Positions 5,180 through 13,324 of a stretch of 20,426 bases of DNA are shown piece after piece; the stretch's first letter is position 1; each line of letters opens with the position of its first letter. Location: positions 1-20,426 of IMG/VR virus record IMGVR_UViG_3300031607_000027. One strand, written 5' to 3'. The translations under genes and the position numbers were made by a program. A model generated the notes under the pieces. It saw only the letters and a program-made list of their open reading frames with translations, was not told where the DNA came from and made no database searches. This DNA is from a virus.

Positions 5180-8100
5180 TCAGGTGCCCCAGAGAAAGCC
5201 CCAGCCGCGATCCCAACCGGCAGCGAAGGGTGCGGTCAACTGGTACCGGCGCGCTTCCTGGTCGATGAGCCATGTGCCTCCGACCAGCCGGCGCGACCGG
5301 ACGGCAATATCGATCTCGGCGGTGCGCTCGGGCGCGCCACTCTCGGGGATGTCCTCGGGCGTCAGCGTCCAGTTCGTCCCTATGCCAGCGTCGATGACGA
5401 TGCCGGGCGGCATCAGGGCCACACCCGTATCCGGATCGACCCAGCGCACCTCAATTGCATAGCCGACGCTCGGCTCAGGCCCAACGGAGCCACCCGTATG
5501 ATCGACGATGACCGGGCTGGTCTGCGTCAGGCGGTCGCGATGGGTCCAGGTGAGGACGAGATCATCTGCGATCAGCGCATCGACATCCGGCGCGTAGCTG
5601 CCGTTGGCTTGCACCCGCCCGGGTGGCAGGGGGCGGATGGCACGCCTGTTCAGCGTCACGCTGTCTTCCGGGGCGAGCGCAAACGCCAGCGTGCCACGCC
5701 CGGTCTCAGGCAGCAGCCGGACCGCGAGGGTCTCACCCGCCGCCCAGGAGTCTTCGGTGATCCGCGCGCCCTCGTCGAAGAAGATCACCGGAGTTCCCGC
5801 CGTATGGACGCGCGGCACGGTGTCGAGGCAACCCCGGCCCACGGTGATGGCCGTGGCGGTGATCCCGTCGACGCGAACCAGTTCGCCATCGATGCTGGCC
5901 AGCGTGCCGATGCCAACCTCGCCAATGTCGCGCCAGCTGGTGACCGGGATGACGCGCGCCTCCGGGTGGTCCGACATATCGGCCGACAACAACGCCGTGG
6001 GCGCAAAGGCGACTACGCCTTCCTGCGCGGGACCGGTGCCGGGATCGATCCAGAGCTCGGCCGCCAGCGCGTCGGCGCTGGGTCGTTCGCCGGTGGCGAC
6101 CAGCGCGCCCGCGTCCGGATCCTCCGCAAGAATGCGGTCAGCCTCAGAGTGACCCAACTCGCGAACCAACAGCCAGTATGGGGCTTCTTTGACCATACGG
6201 CGCGTCAGCGCCCGTGGCGGTGCGGCGACTCCAGTGCCGGTTGGCATGCGCCCGCCAGCAATGGCGGTGGCACCCATCGCAAACACATCCTCAGCGAGCT
6301 TCAGCCGGATGCCGTTGTCGCGACCGTCGCCCTGACCGATCTCGGAGATGCGCATGACTACGTCATTGAGTCCCAGCCGACCTGACCGCAGCCGGATCAC
6401 ATCGCCAGGCCCGAGGTCCGCGCCTTGCCGGTTCACCACGATCTCACCTGACAGCAGCGGAACCGAAAGGGCGCGCAGGTCGCGCTCGGCCACGCGGATT
6501 GCCAGCCCCTGGTAGCGGATGCCGGGATAATCGAGCGTGGTCGCGATGACCTCGCCCATGGCCTGTACCCGCGCCGTGTCGGTGACGCTGACAGCGCCCG
6601 TATCGTCCGTCCAGGCGTCCGTGAAGCGCACGGTGACGCTGTTGACGAGGTCCGAGGGCGCGCGCCGTCCGAGGCGGCCCCAGTCCACGACATTTGCTTC
6701 ATCAAAGAGTGGCAGGTTTGCTGCCACATAATCCGCCCGGATCAGCTTCAACTCCCAAAGCCCGGTGCGGCGGTCGATGAACAGCGTGGCGTCGATGTGG
6801 TCGAGAACGCTGCCAATGAACTCCTCGATCGAGCTGTCCTGCTGCCAGATCAGCGACAGCCCGAAGCCTTCGATGTAAAGCGCATCTGCCGCGCCCATGA
6901 AACTCGCCCCGATCTCGACTGTGGAATAGCCCAGACCCCAATCGCGGTTGGTGAGGCACTCGCGGATGATATGAGCCGGGTTCATGTCCGGCCCGTTGCC
7001 GAAGGCCCCGCGCAGAGAGGCCACCAGCGCTTGCGGGTTCCCAGGTGGGATGACCGGCACACCGTCGACGGGCGTGTTGTCGATGCGCGCGGTGAAGGTC
7101 GTATTGGCCAGTGCGATGTTGAATCCAAAGATATCGGCAGGCGGCAGGGTGGCGATGGTGGCGAGTGCTGCATCAACCGAAGAGACTGGCGATGGCTCGC
7201 CATCTGTTACGAAGATGACGATCCTGCGCTTGGACCCGCCACCGGCAAAAAAGGTCGCCGCTTGCGAGAATGCTGCGTTGAAGCTGGTGCCGCCTGAGGT
7301 GCTGTTCGACAGCGCAAGCATCCAGGCCTCGAGCGCCACATAGTCCTCTGGCCCCATGTCGCGTCGTTCAATTGCACCTGCGACGCCCGCATTCCACAGC
7401 ACGAGGCGCATATCATTCGGCCTGTCAGGATCGACCCCCGCCCCGATCTCGCGGATCAGCGCCGCGACGCCTGCTTTTTGCGCCGCCATGCGGGTTCCCG
7501 ACATCGAGCCTGAGACGTCAAGCGCGATGTAGATCGCCGCATCCGAGATATTTGCCTCAGGCACGATGGGTGCCTTGTCCGGATACCATTGTACTGAGCC
7601 CGCTTCACCGATCAGCACCCGGGTCACGCGGACCGCCCATGGCTTCAGATAAGGATTGATACCGAGGTACACCTGCCGCAGCACCAGGCTGCAGAGCCCG
7701 CGATAGCCGGGTACATCACCGCTCATGCGCGCTGCCAGATAGTCGTTCTGTCCCTGGCCCGGCCCGCCCATCAGCACATCGACATTACCGACGATCCCAC
7801 CCTCCCGGCTTTCTCCACCAAAGAGGTCCGGCTTGTCGATCCGGATGCGTCCGCCACCCGCACCGGCATTGCTGGCGGCAGTCGTGGCCTCAAACACCTC
7901 GACCGACTGCGCCGGGAAGCTCAGCCCCTCGGGCAGTACGGACCAGGAGGTGACATTTGTCACTGCACTAAAGGCCACACCGCGCAGTGTGATGCTCTGG
8001 CTCGAGCCATTCGCCAGTCGCAGCCGGTAGTCCCGGCCGATCCGCACCCCGGCCTGTGTACCGGAAAAGGTGATCGTGGCACTGGTATCGCCAGCGAGGG

Positions 8101-8311
8101 CCGCGGTGGCTGCCATGCCCGCAACCGTGCCGATGCGCGTCTCCACGGCCGCGCCCCCGCCCGAGACACCGCTGCCTGTGGTGACCGACCAGGCTGTGCG
8201 GCGGTCGACAAGGATTTCGCGGATGGCATCGATCGGCCCGTGGCAAAGGGCCATATGCATTCCGAGCGAATACCGAAAACCGACCGTCTGCGCCTTGCTA
8301 CGCCCGCCCAT
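5180..8311 (-). CDS. J-like tail tip / host-specificity protein with an inserted von Willebrand A domain
   Basis: A 1043-residue protein, the largest in the window. The start ATG has GGAGGT 5 nt upstream and overlaps the previous gene by 14 bp. Residues 1-250 form the N-terminal tip region (GGRSKAQTVGFRYSLGMHMA, HGPIDAIREI, LKPWAVRVTR, WYPDKAPI). Residues about 258-435 are a complete VWA domain: DVSGSMSG with MIDAS residues D265, S267 and S269, T342 in SGGTSF, and D370 in IVIFVTDGEP. The tip-protein scaffold resumes at about 440 with DMNPAHIIRECLTNRDWGLGY, a hallmark of the 'phage-tail 3' type region, and continues with fibronectin-like and beta-rich segments to the end (WGFLWGT). In lambda-like phages this protein closes the tail tip and contacts the host receptor. 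The VWA insertion is not part of the usual architecture. Confidence 0.88.
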   Translation of the reverse strand: MGGRSKAQTVGFRYSLGMHMALCHGPIDAIREILVDRRTAWSVTTGSGVSGGGAAVETRIGTVAGMAATAALAGDTSATITFSGTQAGVRIGRDYRLRLANGSSQSITLRGVAFSAVTNVTSWSVLPEGLSFPAQSVEVFEATTAASNAGAGGGRIRIDKPDLFGGESREGGIVGNVDVLMGGPGQGQNDYLAARMSGDVPGYRGLCSLVLRQVYLGINPYLKPWAVRVTRVLIGEAGSVQWYPDKAPIVPEANISDAAIYIALDVSGSMSGTRMAAQKAGVAALIREIGAGVDPDRPNDMRLVLWNAGVAGAIERRDMGPEDYVALEAWMLALSNSTSGGTSFNAAFSQAATFFAGGGSKRRIVIFVTDGEPSPVSSVDAALATIATLPPADIFGFNIALANTTFTARIDNTPVDGVPVIPPGNPQALVASLRGAFGNGPDMNPAHIIRECLTNRDWGLGYSTVEIGASFMGAADALYIEGFGLSLIWQQDSSIEEFIGSVLDHIDATLFIDRRTGLWELKLIRADYVAANLPLFDEANVVDWGRLGRRAPSDLVNSVTVRFTDAWTDDTGAVSVTDTARVQAMGEVIATTLDYPGIRYQGLAIRVAERDLRALSVPLLSGEIVVNRQGADLGPGDVIRLRSGRLGLNDVVMRISEIGQGDGRDNGIRLKLAEDVFAMGATAIAGGRMPTGTGVAAPPRALTRRMVKEAPYWLLVRELGHSEADRILAEDPDAGALVATGERPSADALAAELWIDPGTGPAQEGVVAFAPTALLSADMSDHPEARVIPVTSWRDIGEVGIGTLASIDGELVRVDGITATAITVGRGCLDTVPRVHTAGTPVIFFDEGARITEDSWAAGETLAVRLLPETGRGTLAFALAPEDSVTLNRRAIRPLPPGRVQANGSYAPDVDALIADDLVLTWTHRDRLTQTSPVIVDHTGGSVGPEPSVGYAIEVRWVDPDTGVALMPPGIVIDAGIGTNWTLTPEDIPESGAPERTAEIDIAVRSRRLVGGTWLIDQEARRYQLTAPFAAGWDRGWGFLWGT
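7007..7540 (-). other. VWA (MIDAS) domain coding segment inside the tip-protein gene
   Basis: This segment encodes residues about 258-435 of the tip protein. It has the alternating strand/helix pattern of a Rossmann-type VWA fold, with IYIALDVSGSMSG, then MRLVLWNAG, then KRRIVIFVTDGEP and ADIFGFNIALANTT. All MIDAS elements (DxSxS, T, D) are present, so metal-dependent ligand binding is plausible. It is bordered by the tip-protein motifs WYPDKAPI and DMNPAHII. Confidence 0.85.
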
Positions 8312-8543
8312 TGCTGACCTCCATCGTCGCGGCCCGCGTTTCCGCGACCTGGATGACCGGTATTACCAGCGCGTCATCGGTCGCGCGCAAGCGATCAGCC
8401 TCGATGCCGTTGGCAAGGAAGTCCTGCCACGCAAACCCATGGCGGCGGAACCATGGCCGCACACCCGCGAGGCAATAGCGCGCTGTGCGCAGGTCCTGGA
8501 TCGTCACGCGCAACGGCGCGGGCCTGCTTTGGTGCGGATCCAT
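8298..8543 (-). CDS. Small conserved tail-module protein
   Basis: An 81-residue protein started at ATG 8543, which shares a base with the previous stop (TGATG); a GTG at 8546 is also possible. It contains LRVTIQDLRTARYCLAGVRPWFRRHGFAWQ split over a helix, then FLANGIEADRLRATDD. The RPWFxRHG-x-x-W-x-x-FLxxGI pattern recurs in small genes just upstream of the tail-tip gene in alphaproteobacterial and some other prophages, without known function. No membrane segment is seen. It overlaps the tip-protein start by 14 bp, so it is translated together with it and probably helps assemble the tip. Confidence 0.6.
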   Translation of the reverse strand: MDPHQSRPAPLRVTIQDLRTARYCLAGVRPWFRRHGFAWQDFLANGIEADRLRATDDALVIPVIQVAETRAATMEVSNGRA

Positions 8544-8791
8544 CACTTCTTACCACCTTTCTTCTTGATGGGGTCGACCCGCAGGTCCCCAGCCCAGACC
8601 ACATTGGGCCCGGTGATCAGCACGGTGCCGAAGATGACCGGGATTGGGCGGCCTTCCTCGGCCGTGGGCAGGCTGAAATCATCGAGCCCCGCAGCAAGAG
8701 GCTTTTCGACCTTCGGGCGCGGGCTCAGCGCATAGGAAATTGCCGAGAGCACCAGCCCGAGAACGAGCTGTGCGATGAAGTTCCAGACCAT
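8543..8791 (-). CDS. Small tail-tip protein with N-terminal hydrophobic helix
   Basis: An 82-residue protein. Residues 3-22 are hydrophobic (WNFIAQLVLGLVLSAISYAL), followed by PRPK. Then comes a conserved block, GLDDFSLPTAEEGRPIP with VIFGTV and GPNVVWAGDLRVDPI, and a lysine-rich end. The AEEGRxIPVxFGTVxxxGPNVxWxGD block is familiar from small proteins, and from N-terminal parts of tail-tip proteins, in the tail modules of proteobacterial phages. It occupies the place of lambda K/I between the L-like and J-like genes. Its exact role is unknown; a tip-assembly factor or minor virion protein is most likely. Confidence 0.6.
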   Translation of the reverse strand: MVWNFIAQLVLGLVLSAISYALSPRPKVEKPLAAGLDDFSLPTAEEGRPIPVIFGTVLITGPNVVWAGDLRVDPIKKKGGKK

Positions 8792-8830
8792 GGGGACATG
8801 CCGTTTGTGGGTTGGCGCCGCGTGGGCGCG

Positions 8831-9697
8831 TCAGACGATGGAGCCGCCGCCGAAGGGGTTGCGGCCGGGGATTTCAGGAAAGCCCCCGAAATTGAGGAGA
8901 TTGCCGAACTTCGCCGCACAGGTAGTGGCGCGCAGATCGCAACCTGGGGCGATGTCGGCGAGGACTGGAAGCGGGTCGCCCGTATCCGGGTCGAATTCCG
9001 GCATGGTGAGCGCTGCGGCCAGTTCTGGCATCGGGCGCGAGAGCGTTATGGCGGCGGCTGTATGGCCCGTGATGAAGCCCAGTTGCGCCCCGAACCGCAG
9101 CACCCCACCGCGATACCAGCCGTTCGGTTCACTGGCCGCCTCGGGGATCGTCACCATGGATCCACCATTTGCGGTGGCTGTTACTGTACCTGTCAGCCAA
9201 GAAAGCGCGATGTCGAGCCCGCAGCCCCGGCCGTAAAGCGCATGGCGGCACAGGCGCTGGTACTTGGCCCGCACGCCTGCGCGGCGCAGCGTGCTGAACA
9301 CGGATTCGCAATTCAGGATGATCCGCTGACCCTCGACCTCGGCCCCCACCACGCGCCCCTTCCAATGCGCGACCGTCTCGCCCAGCACCTGCTCATGACC
9401 GCGAAAGATCGTCAGCGTCACGGCTGCGTTCCCCATCGGTGCCAGAAACCGCCGCGCAAAGGGATGCGAGAGCGGCCAGGTCAGTTCCAGCCGCCCGCGC
9501 TCGATCTCGCTGGTCTGCACCACATCGCCATGCGCCACGGCGGCAGGGTCCCATGTGATCGTATCCCCGCCGCTGCTGGCGCTGATCCAGTCCTCGGCCC
9601 GGCTGGTGAAACGCCAGACCTGATCGCCCTCGACGAACTGATAGAGGAAGTAAGGGCGGCCCTCGGCGGTGGAGACCTCGATGATGTCATAGGTCAT
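8831..9697 (-). CDS. BR0599/DUF2163-type tail hub protein (gpL-like, probable Fe-S protein)
   Basis: A 288-residue protein matching the phage BR0599/DUF2163 family, whose best-known relatives are tail hub proteins of lambda-like phages and gene transfer agents. It has a two-part structure: an N-terminal beta-rich domain (TFSRAED-like TSRAEDWIS, then ERGRLELTWPLSHPF) and a C-terminal domain with CRHALYGRGCG and CDLRATTCAAKFGN, ending NFGGFPEIPGRNPF. The four cysteines C150, C159, C253 and C260 form pairs spaced C-x8-C and C-x6-C. That is the pattern that binds a [4Fe-4S] cluster in lambda gpL, so a cluster is expected here. The start overlaps the previous stop as ATGA. It should sit between the distal tail ring and the J-like tip. 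Confidence 0.85.
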   Translation of the reverse strand: MTYDIIEVSTAEGRPYFLYQFVEGDQVWRFTSRAEDWISASSGGDTITWDPAAVAHGDVVQTSEIERGRLELTWPLSHPFARRFLAPMGNAAVTLTIFRGHEQVLGETVAHWKGRVVGAEVEGQRIILNCESVFSTLRRAGVRAKYQRLCRHALYGRGCGLDIALSWLTGTVTATANGGSMVTIPEAASEPNGWYRGGVLRFGAQLGFITGHTAAAITLSRPMPELAAALTMPEFDPDTGDPLPVLADIAPGCDLRATTCAAKFGNLLNFGGFPEIPGRNPFGGGSIV

Positions 9698-10875
9698 TGT
9701 GGAACCTCGATAACCGGCAGGGTCAGTTCGCTTGCGACTGCCCCGTGCTGGATCTCCACCCGGTCGGCGTCGGCGCGCACTGCGTTCAGAAAATACACCT
9801 TCGCGCCGATTGGCACTGGTTCGCCAAGGTTTGAGGAAATTGTCAGCCGATGGTCCAGTCCGTCTGCAATGGCGGCGGTGATAGAGCGAAACCGTAGCGC
9901 ACCAGTCATCTCGAACATGATACGGCGGCCGACATAGGATGTGAGCGGTGCGATCGGCGCCACACGCATGATCACCGAGCCCGAGGTCATCGCTGCGCGC
10001 AACTGCAGCTCACGCCCCCATGTCGGCAGCCAGAAGCTGGCCTGGCGTCCGCGCAGCGACCATAGCCAGCGGCGCAGGGCGTCTCTTGCGGCGGGGCCCC
10101 GGGCCTTCAGTGTGATCGCCTCGCCGCGCTCGAACACATCGCGCATCGGTTCAACCATTACGGGCCCGAAGCCGTTGTCGACATACTCGACCGCGCGGCG
10201 CAGGCTGGCGCTCAGCGGGCCACGGACAAGGCTTGGGTCTGTCTGGACACGCCGATTCAGATAGGTCGGCAGCGTCGGAGCCGCGAGGTCGGGGGCGCCG
10301 CGCAGTAAAAAGCTGGCCGTCACCGTGCCATCGCCCTGCCTGCGCCGCGTGATCTGCACAGCCGAGGGCAGCAGACCTGGGCGGATCGGCATGATTGTGA
10401 TCCGGCGGGCCGATACCGCCTGATCGGGCAGGTGCAGATCGGGCAGTCCCATATCCAAAGGCGCTGCCAGGATCAGCCTGTCGGCCTCCACGGCTGCGAT
10501 CTCCACCAACCCGACCGCGCCGCCGTCTACAGCGATCCCGGCCAGCCCTACTGCCCTAAAATCCGAGACTGCCGTGTCCAGAGGGATCTGCGTCATCCCC
10601 GCTACCAGATCAGCGGCAGGCTGGAGCGCCATGTGCCACAGCGGCACCCGCCATTCCCCCGCAAAGCTCGCCCGCACCAGTTCCGCCGCGCGCGCCATGC
10701 CCAGTGCATCCAGCCGGTGGCGAAACGTGACGATCTCGCGTGGGCGGGGGCGGAGCGCGATGCGCTGTTCGTCGGCGCGCGATGACAGCACGTCGGTGCG
10801 CCATTCCAGCACCTCGGTGATTTCCTGCGCTGCCGGGAAGGGCCAGAGCGGTGGCGTATCTCCCACTTCAGGCAT
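9694..10875 (-). CDS. Putative distal tail protein
   Basis: A 393-residue protein conserved in position between the tape measure and the L-like hub gene; I cannot attach a named domain with certainty. It begins PLWPFPAAQEITEVLEWRTDVL and continues with repeated beta segments. Two similar halves may be present, each with an aromatic 'F/W-R-x-P-L/F-W'-like stretch (GEWRVPLWHMAL near residue 75 and RQASFWLPTWGREL near residue 290). GRQASFWLPTW resembles the 'FWLP(S/T)W/F' segment that I associate with distal-tail (Dit/gpM-like) proteins. The start overlaps the tape-measure stop by 8 bp and the end overlaps the hub gene as ATGA. A distal ring at the end of the tail tube is the expected role. Confidence 0.6.
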   Translation of the reverse strand: MPEVGDTPPLWPFPAAQEITEVLEWRTDVLSSRADEQRIALRPRPREIVTFRHRLDALGMARAAELVRASFAGEWRVPLWHMALQPAADLVAGMTQIPLDTAVSDFRAVGLAGIAVDGGAVGLVEIAAVEADRLILAAPLDMGLPDLHLPDQAVSARRITIMPIRPGLLPSAVQITRRRQGDGTVTASFLLRGAPDLAAPTLPTYLNRRVQTDPSLVRGPLSASLRRAVEYVDNGFGPVMVEPMRDVFERGEAITLKARGPAARDALRRWLWSLRGRQASFWLPTWGRELQLRAAMTSGSVIMRVAPIAPLTSYVGRRIMFEMTGALRFRSITAAIADGLDHRLTISSNLGEPVPIGAKVYFLNAVRADADRVEIQHGAVASELTLPVIEVPQ

Positions 10876-13324
10876 TCATGGCACTCCGGTTGCGGCGGAT
10901 GACATTCAGGATCGCGCGCTCGCCCGAGGGTGTGGCGAGATAGTCGCCGACCACCGAGGGGTCGAGCACGTTGATGATGCGCGTCGACATGTCGGCGGCC
11001 GATGACGGGCTGGCTGCACCATTCATCTCCACCCCGAGCCGCCCGTCGCGGCCGCGGCGCAGGGGCAGGATTGCCTCGGGTCCAGCCTCGCCCATCAGCC
11101 CGATGCCGCGTGAGAACGGAAACACTGTGGGGCGGTTGACGACGCCGCCGCGCGCGAAGGCGGTCAGTTCCTGGCCACCCGCAAAGACACCACCGCGTGC
11201 AAAGCCGAACAGGCTCGCGAGGAACCCACCGCCGCCACCCCCGCCGCCAGAGAAGGCATTGATCAGCGCATTCTCGATCGGCTTGAAGGCCAGATCGATC
11301 AGCCGGCCCGCGAGGTTCTGGGCAATGCGCGAAACCGCGCCCGCAAAGATCTCCCAGGTGAATTCGCCAGATTTGAGCGCCTCCTTGATGGGGCCGGTGA
11401 TGTCCTGCGCCAGACCTTCGGCGATCTCGCGCGAGCGTTCTTGAGCTGCCCGCACCGCCTCTGCCGTGGATTGCCAAGCCGTTTTGGCGGAGTCGGCGGC
11501 CTCGCTTAGGGCTCCGCCCGCAGCACGCCCGCTTTCACCCACGCGCGCCGCTGCTTCGCCAGTCGCATCGATTGCATCCTCGAGCCCCTCGGTAGCGACG
11601 CGCGCGCCTGTCAGCCCTGCCTCCGCCACCAGCCCGCTTGCAGTGACGGCCTCCCGAAGTGCCGCAACCGACTCGAGGGGAGCCGTCGCGGCACCGACCA
11701 CACCGGCCATCATCTCGCGCAGGGCATCTGCCTCGGCGCGGGCCTCAGTAGCATATTGGCCCAGCCCGAGATCGGGCAGTGCAATCGGCTCGGACGTGAA
11801 CGCCGCCTGAAACGCCGCGCGAGCTTGCGCACCTGCCTCGGTCGCGGAGCCTGCGAACGGGTTGTCGACCCGGCCAAGCTCCAGATTGCCGATCAGCGAG
11901 ATGCGGCGCTCCACACCCAGCGTCTCGAGCCCGGCGTTGATCCCCTCCAGAAACCCGTTGATGCGCTGGCCGACGCCGTTCAGCATCGCCTCGACGCCCG
12001 CGATCAGCGCATTCGCGGCCTGGAAGGTGAAATCCCCGATCGTGCCGGGCAGCGCGCCCCAGAGCACCTTGATGGCCTCGAACGCGCCCTGAAACGTGTT
12101 CAGCACGGCATTGCCAAAGCCGATCACGGCGACGAGTGAGGCCTGCAGCGCCTCGGCGATGGCGGCCTTGATCCGGGCCCAGCTGGCCATGATCGAAAGC
12201 CCCATCGCAACAGCGCCAAGCTGCATGCGCTGCCAGACCTCGCTGGCAAGATCGCCCAGCAGCGACAGCGCGGCGCCAAACCCGCCCGCGCCGCGCACCA
12301 ATCGAGCGAACCAGTGGATCAGCTCGCCCGCCGCCACGATCAGGCCGATGAACGGCAGGCGCAAGAGCGCGCCGCGCAGGATGACCAGCGCCATGGCGAG
12401 GCCCTGCACTGACACGGCGGCTGCGATCTTGGCTGCTACGAACCGCCCGGCCAGCAGTGCGGCGATGCCGGTTGCATAGGCTGTCAGACGACCAAGGTTC
12501 TCGAACAGTGTACGGATCGCAATCCCCAGCGGCCCGGTGGTGCGCGCAACAGCAGCCATGGCATTGGCCACGCCCTCCAGCGCAGGGGCTGCGGCGACCG
12601 CCAGCTGGTTCGAGAGCCCGCGCCAGATCAGACCTAACCGCGAGATCGCATCATTGGTACGCTCGATCTGCGCCGCGTCCTGATCGGACACCACCACGCC
12701 AAAGTCCCGCACGTCCTGCGTCGCCTGGCGCAGCGTCGCCGTGTCGATCCGCGTGAACATCAGCGCGGCCCGGTCCCCGAAAAGCTGCGACGCCACCGCC
12801 GCACGCTCGGCATCGGGCACGAACTCGGCCAGCCGGTCCTGAATGAGCGCGATGCGCTGATCGAGCGGCAGCGCCTGCAGCTCGGCAGCGGACAAGCGCA
12901 GCCGGTCGAGCGCGTCGACCGCAGGACCGGCTCCAGCTGCGGCCTGGCTCAGCCGCCGGGTCAGCTGCATCGTGGCCTGCTCGATCTGCCCCATCGACAC
13001 GCCCGCGAGATCGCCCGCGCGCGTCAGCACCTGAATGCTCTCGACCGTCGTGTCGAGCGAAGCCGCAAGCTTGGCCTGCGCGTCGACGGTCTGAAGCCCC
13101 GAGCGGATCATAGCTGTGGCCGCCGCCGCAATCGCGGCCGCCGCCGCCACCATCGCCACCCGCGCGCGTCGCGCAAAGGCCGCAAGCCGCGCATTCGCCA
13201 TTTCCATCTCGCGCGACAACCGGCCAAACCCGCGCGCTCCCGCCTCGCCAACGCCTTCCAGCTCGGCCTTCACTTGCCGCCCGCCAGTCGCGGACAGGCG
13301 GACAGAAACGCGTTTCTCGGTCAT
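10868..13324 (-). CDS. Tail tape measure protein
   Basis: An 818-residue protein. It starts VSVRLSATGGRQVKAELEGV, a typical opening for prophage tape measures, then has a hydrophobic alanine-rich helix at about 55-73, DTTVESIQVLTRAGDLAGVS (about 91-110), and a broad hydrophobic zone at about 280-340 that may enter the host membrane. The C-terminal part contains the usual glycine tract (eight Gly) followed by FLASLFGFARGGVF and GEAGPEAILPLRRG, the hallmark end of these proteins. The ATG has GGGAGG 6 nt upstream and overlaps the frameshifted chaperone stop as ATGA. If tail length scales at about 0.15 nm per residue, the tail should be about 120 nm long, which is an inference. Confidence 0.93.
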   Translation of the reverse strand: MTEKRVSVRLSATGGRQVKAELEGVGEAGARGFGRLSREMEMANARLAAFARRARVAMVAAAAAIAAAATAMIRSGLQTVDAQAKLAASLDTTVESIQVLTRAGDLAGVSMGQIEQATMQLTRRLSQAAAGAGPAVDALDRLRLSAAELQALPLDQRIALIQDRLAEFVPDAERAAVASQLFGDRAALMFTRIDTATLRQATQDVRDFGVVVSDQDAAQIERTNDAISRLGLIWRGLSNQLAVAAAPALEGVANAMAAVARTTGPLGIAIRTLFENLGRLTAYATGIAALLAGRFVAAKIAAAVSVQGLAMALVILRGALLRLPFIGLIVAAGELIHWFARLVRGAGGFGAALSLLGDLASEVWQRMQLGAVAMGLSIMASWARIKAAIAEALQASLVAVIGFGNAVLNTFQGAFEAIKVLWGALPGTIGDFTFQAANALIAGVEAMLNGVGQRINGFLEGINAGLETLGVERRISLIGNLELGRVDNPFAGSATEAGAQARAAFQAAFTSEPIALPDLGLGQYATEARAEADALREMMAGVVGAATAPLESVAALREAVTASGLVAEAGLTGARVATEGLEDAIDATGEAAARVGESGRAAGGALSEAADSAKTAWQSTAEAVRAAQERSREIAEGLAQDITGPIKEALKSGEFTWEIFAGAVSRIAQNLAGRLIDLAFKPIENALINAFSGGGGGGGGFLASLFGFARGGVFAGGQELTAFARGGVVNRPTVFPFSRGIGLMGEAGPEAILPLRRGRDGRLGVEMNGAASPSSAADMSTRIINVLDPSVVGDYLATPSGERAILNVIRRNRSAMNA

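Noticed and set aside
5058-5273. Minus-strand small frame across the gap after the tip gene
   Set aside because: It overlaps both neighbours, has no start codon within the gap, and shows no recognisable pattern; at most a gene remnant.
5498-6385. Plus-strand open frame of 295 codons
   Set aside because: Antisense shadow of the tip-protein gene.
8453-9937. Plus-strand open frame of 494 codons
   Set aside because: It lies opposite four well-supported tail genes, has a composition typical of an antisense shadow in high-GC DNA (rich in Arg, Gly, His), and no recognisable motif or ribosome site.
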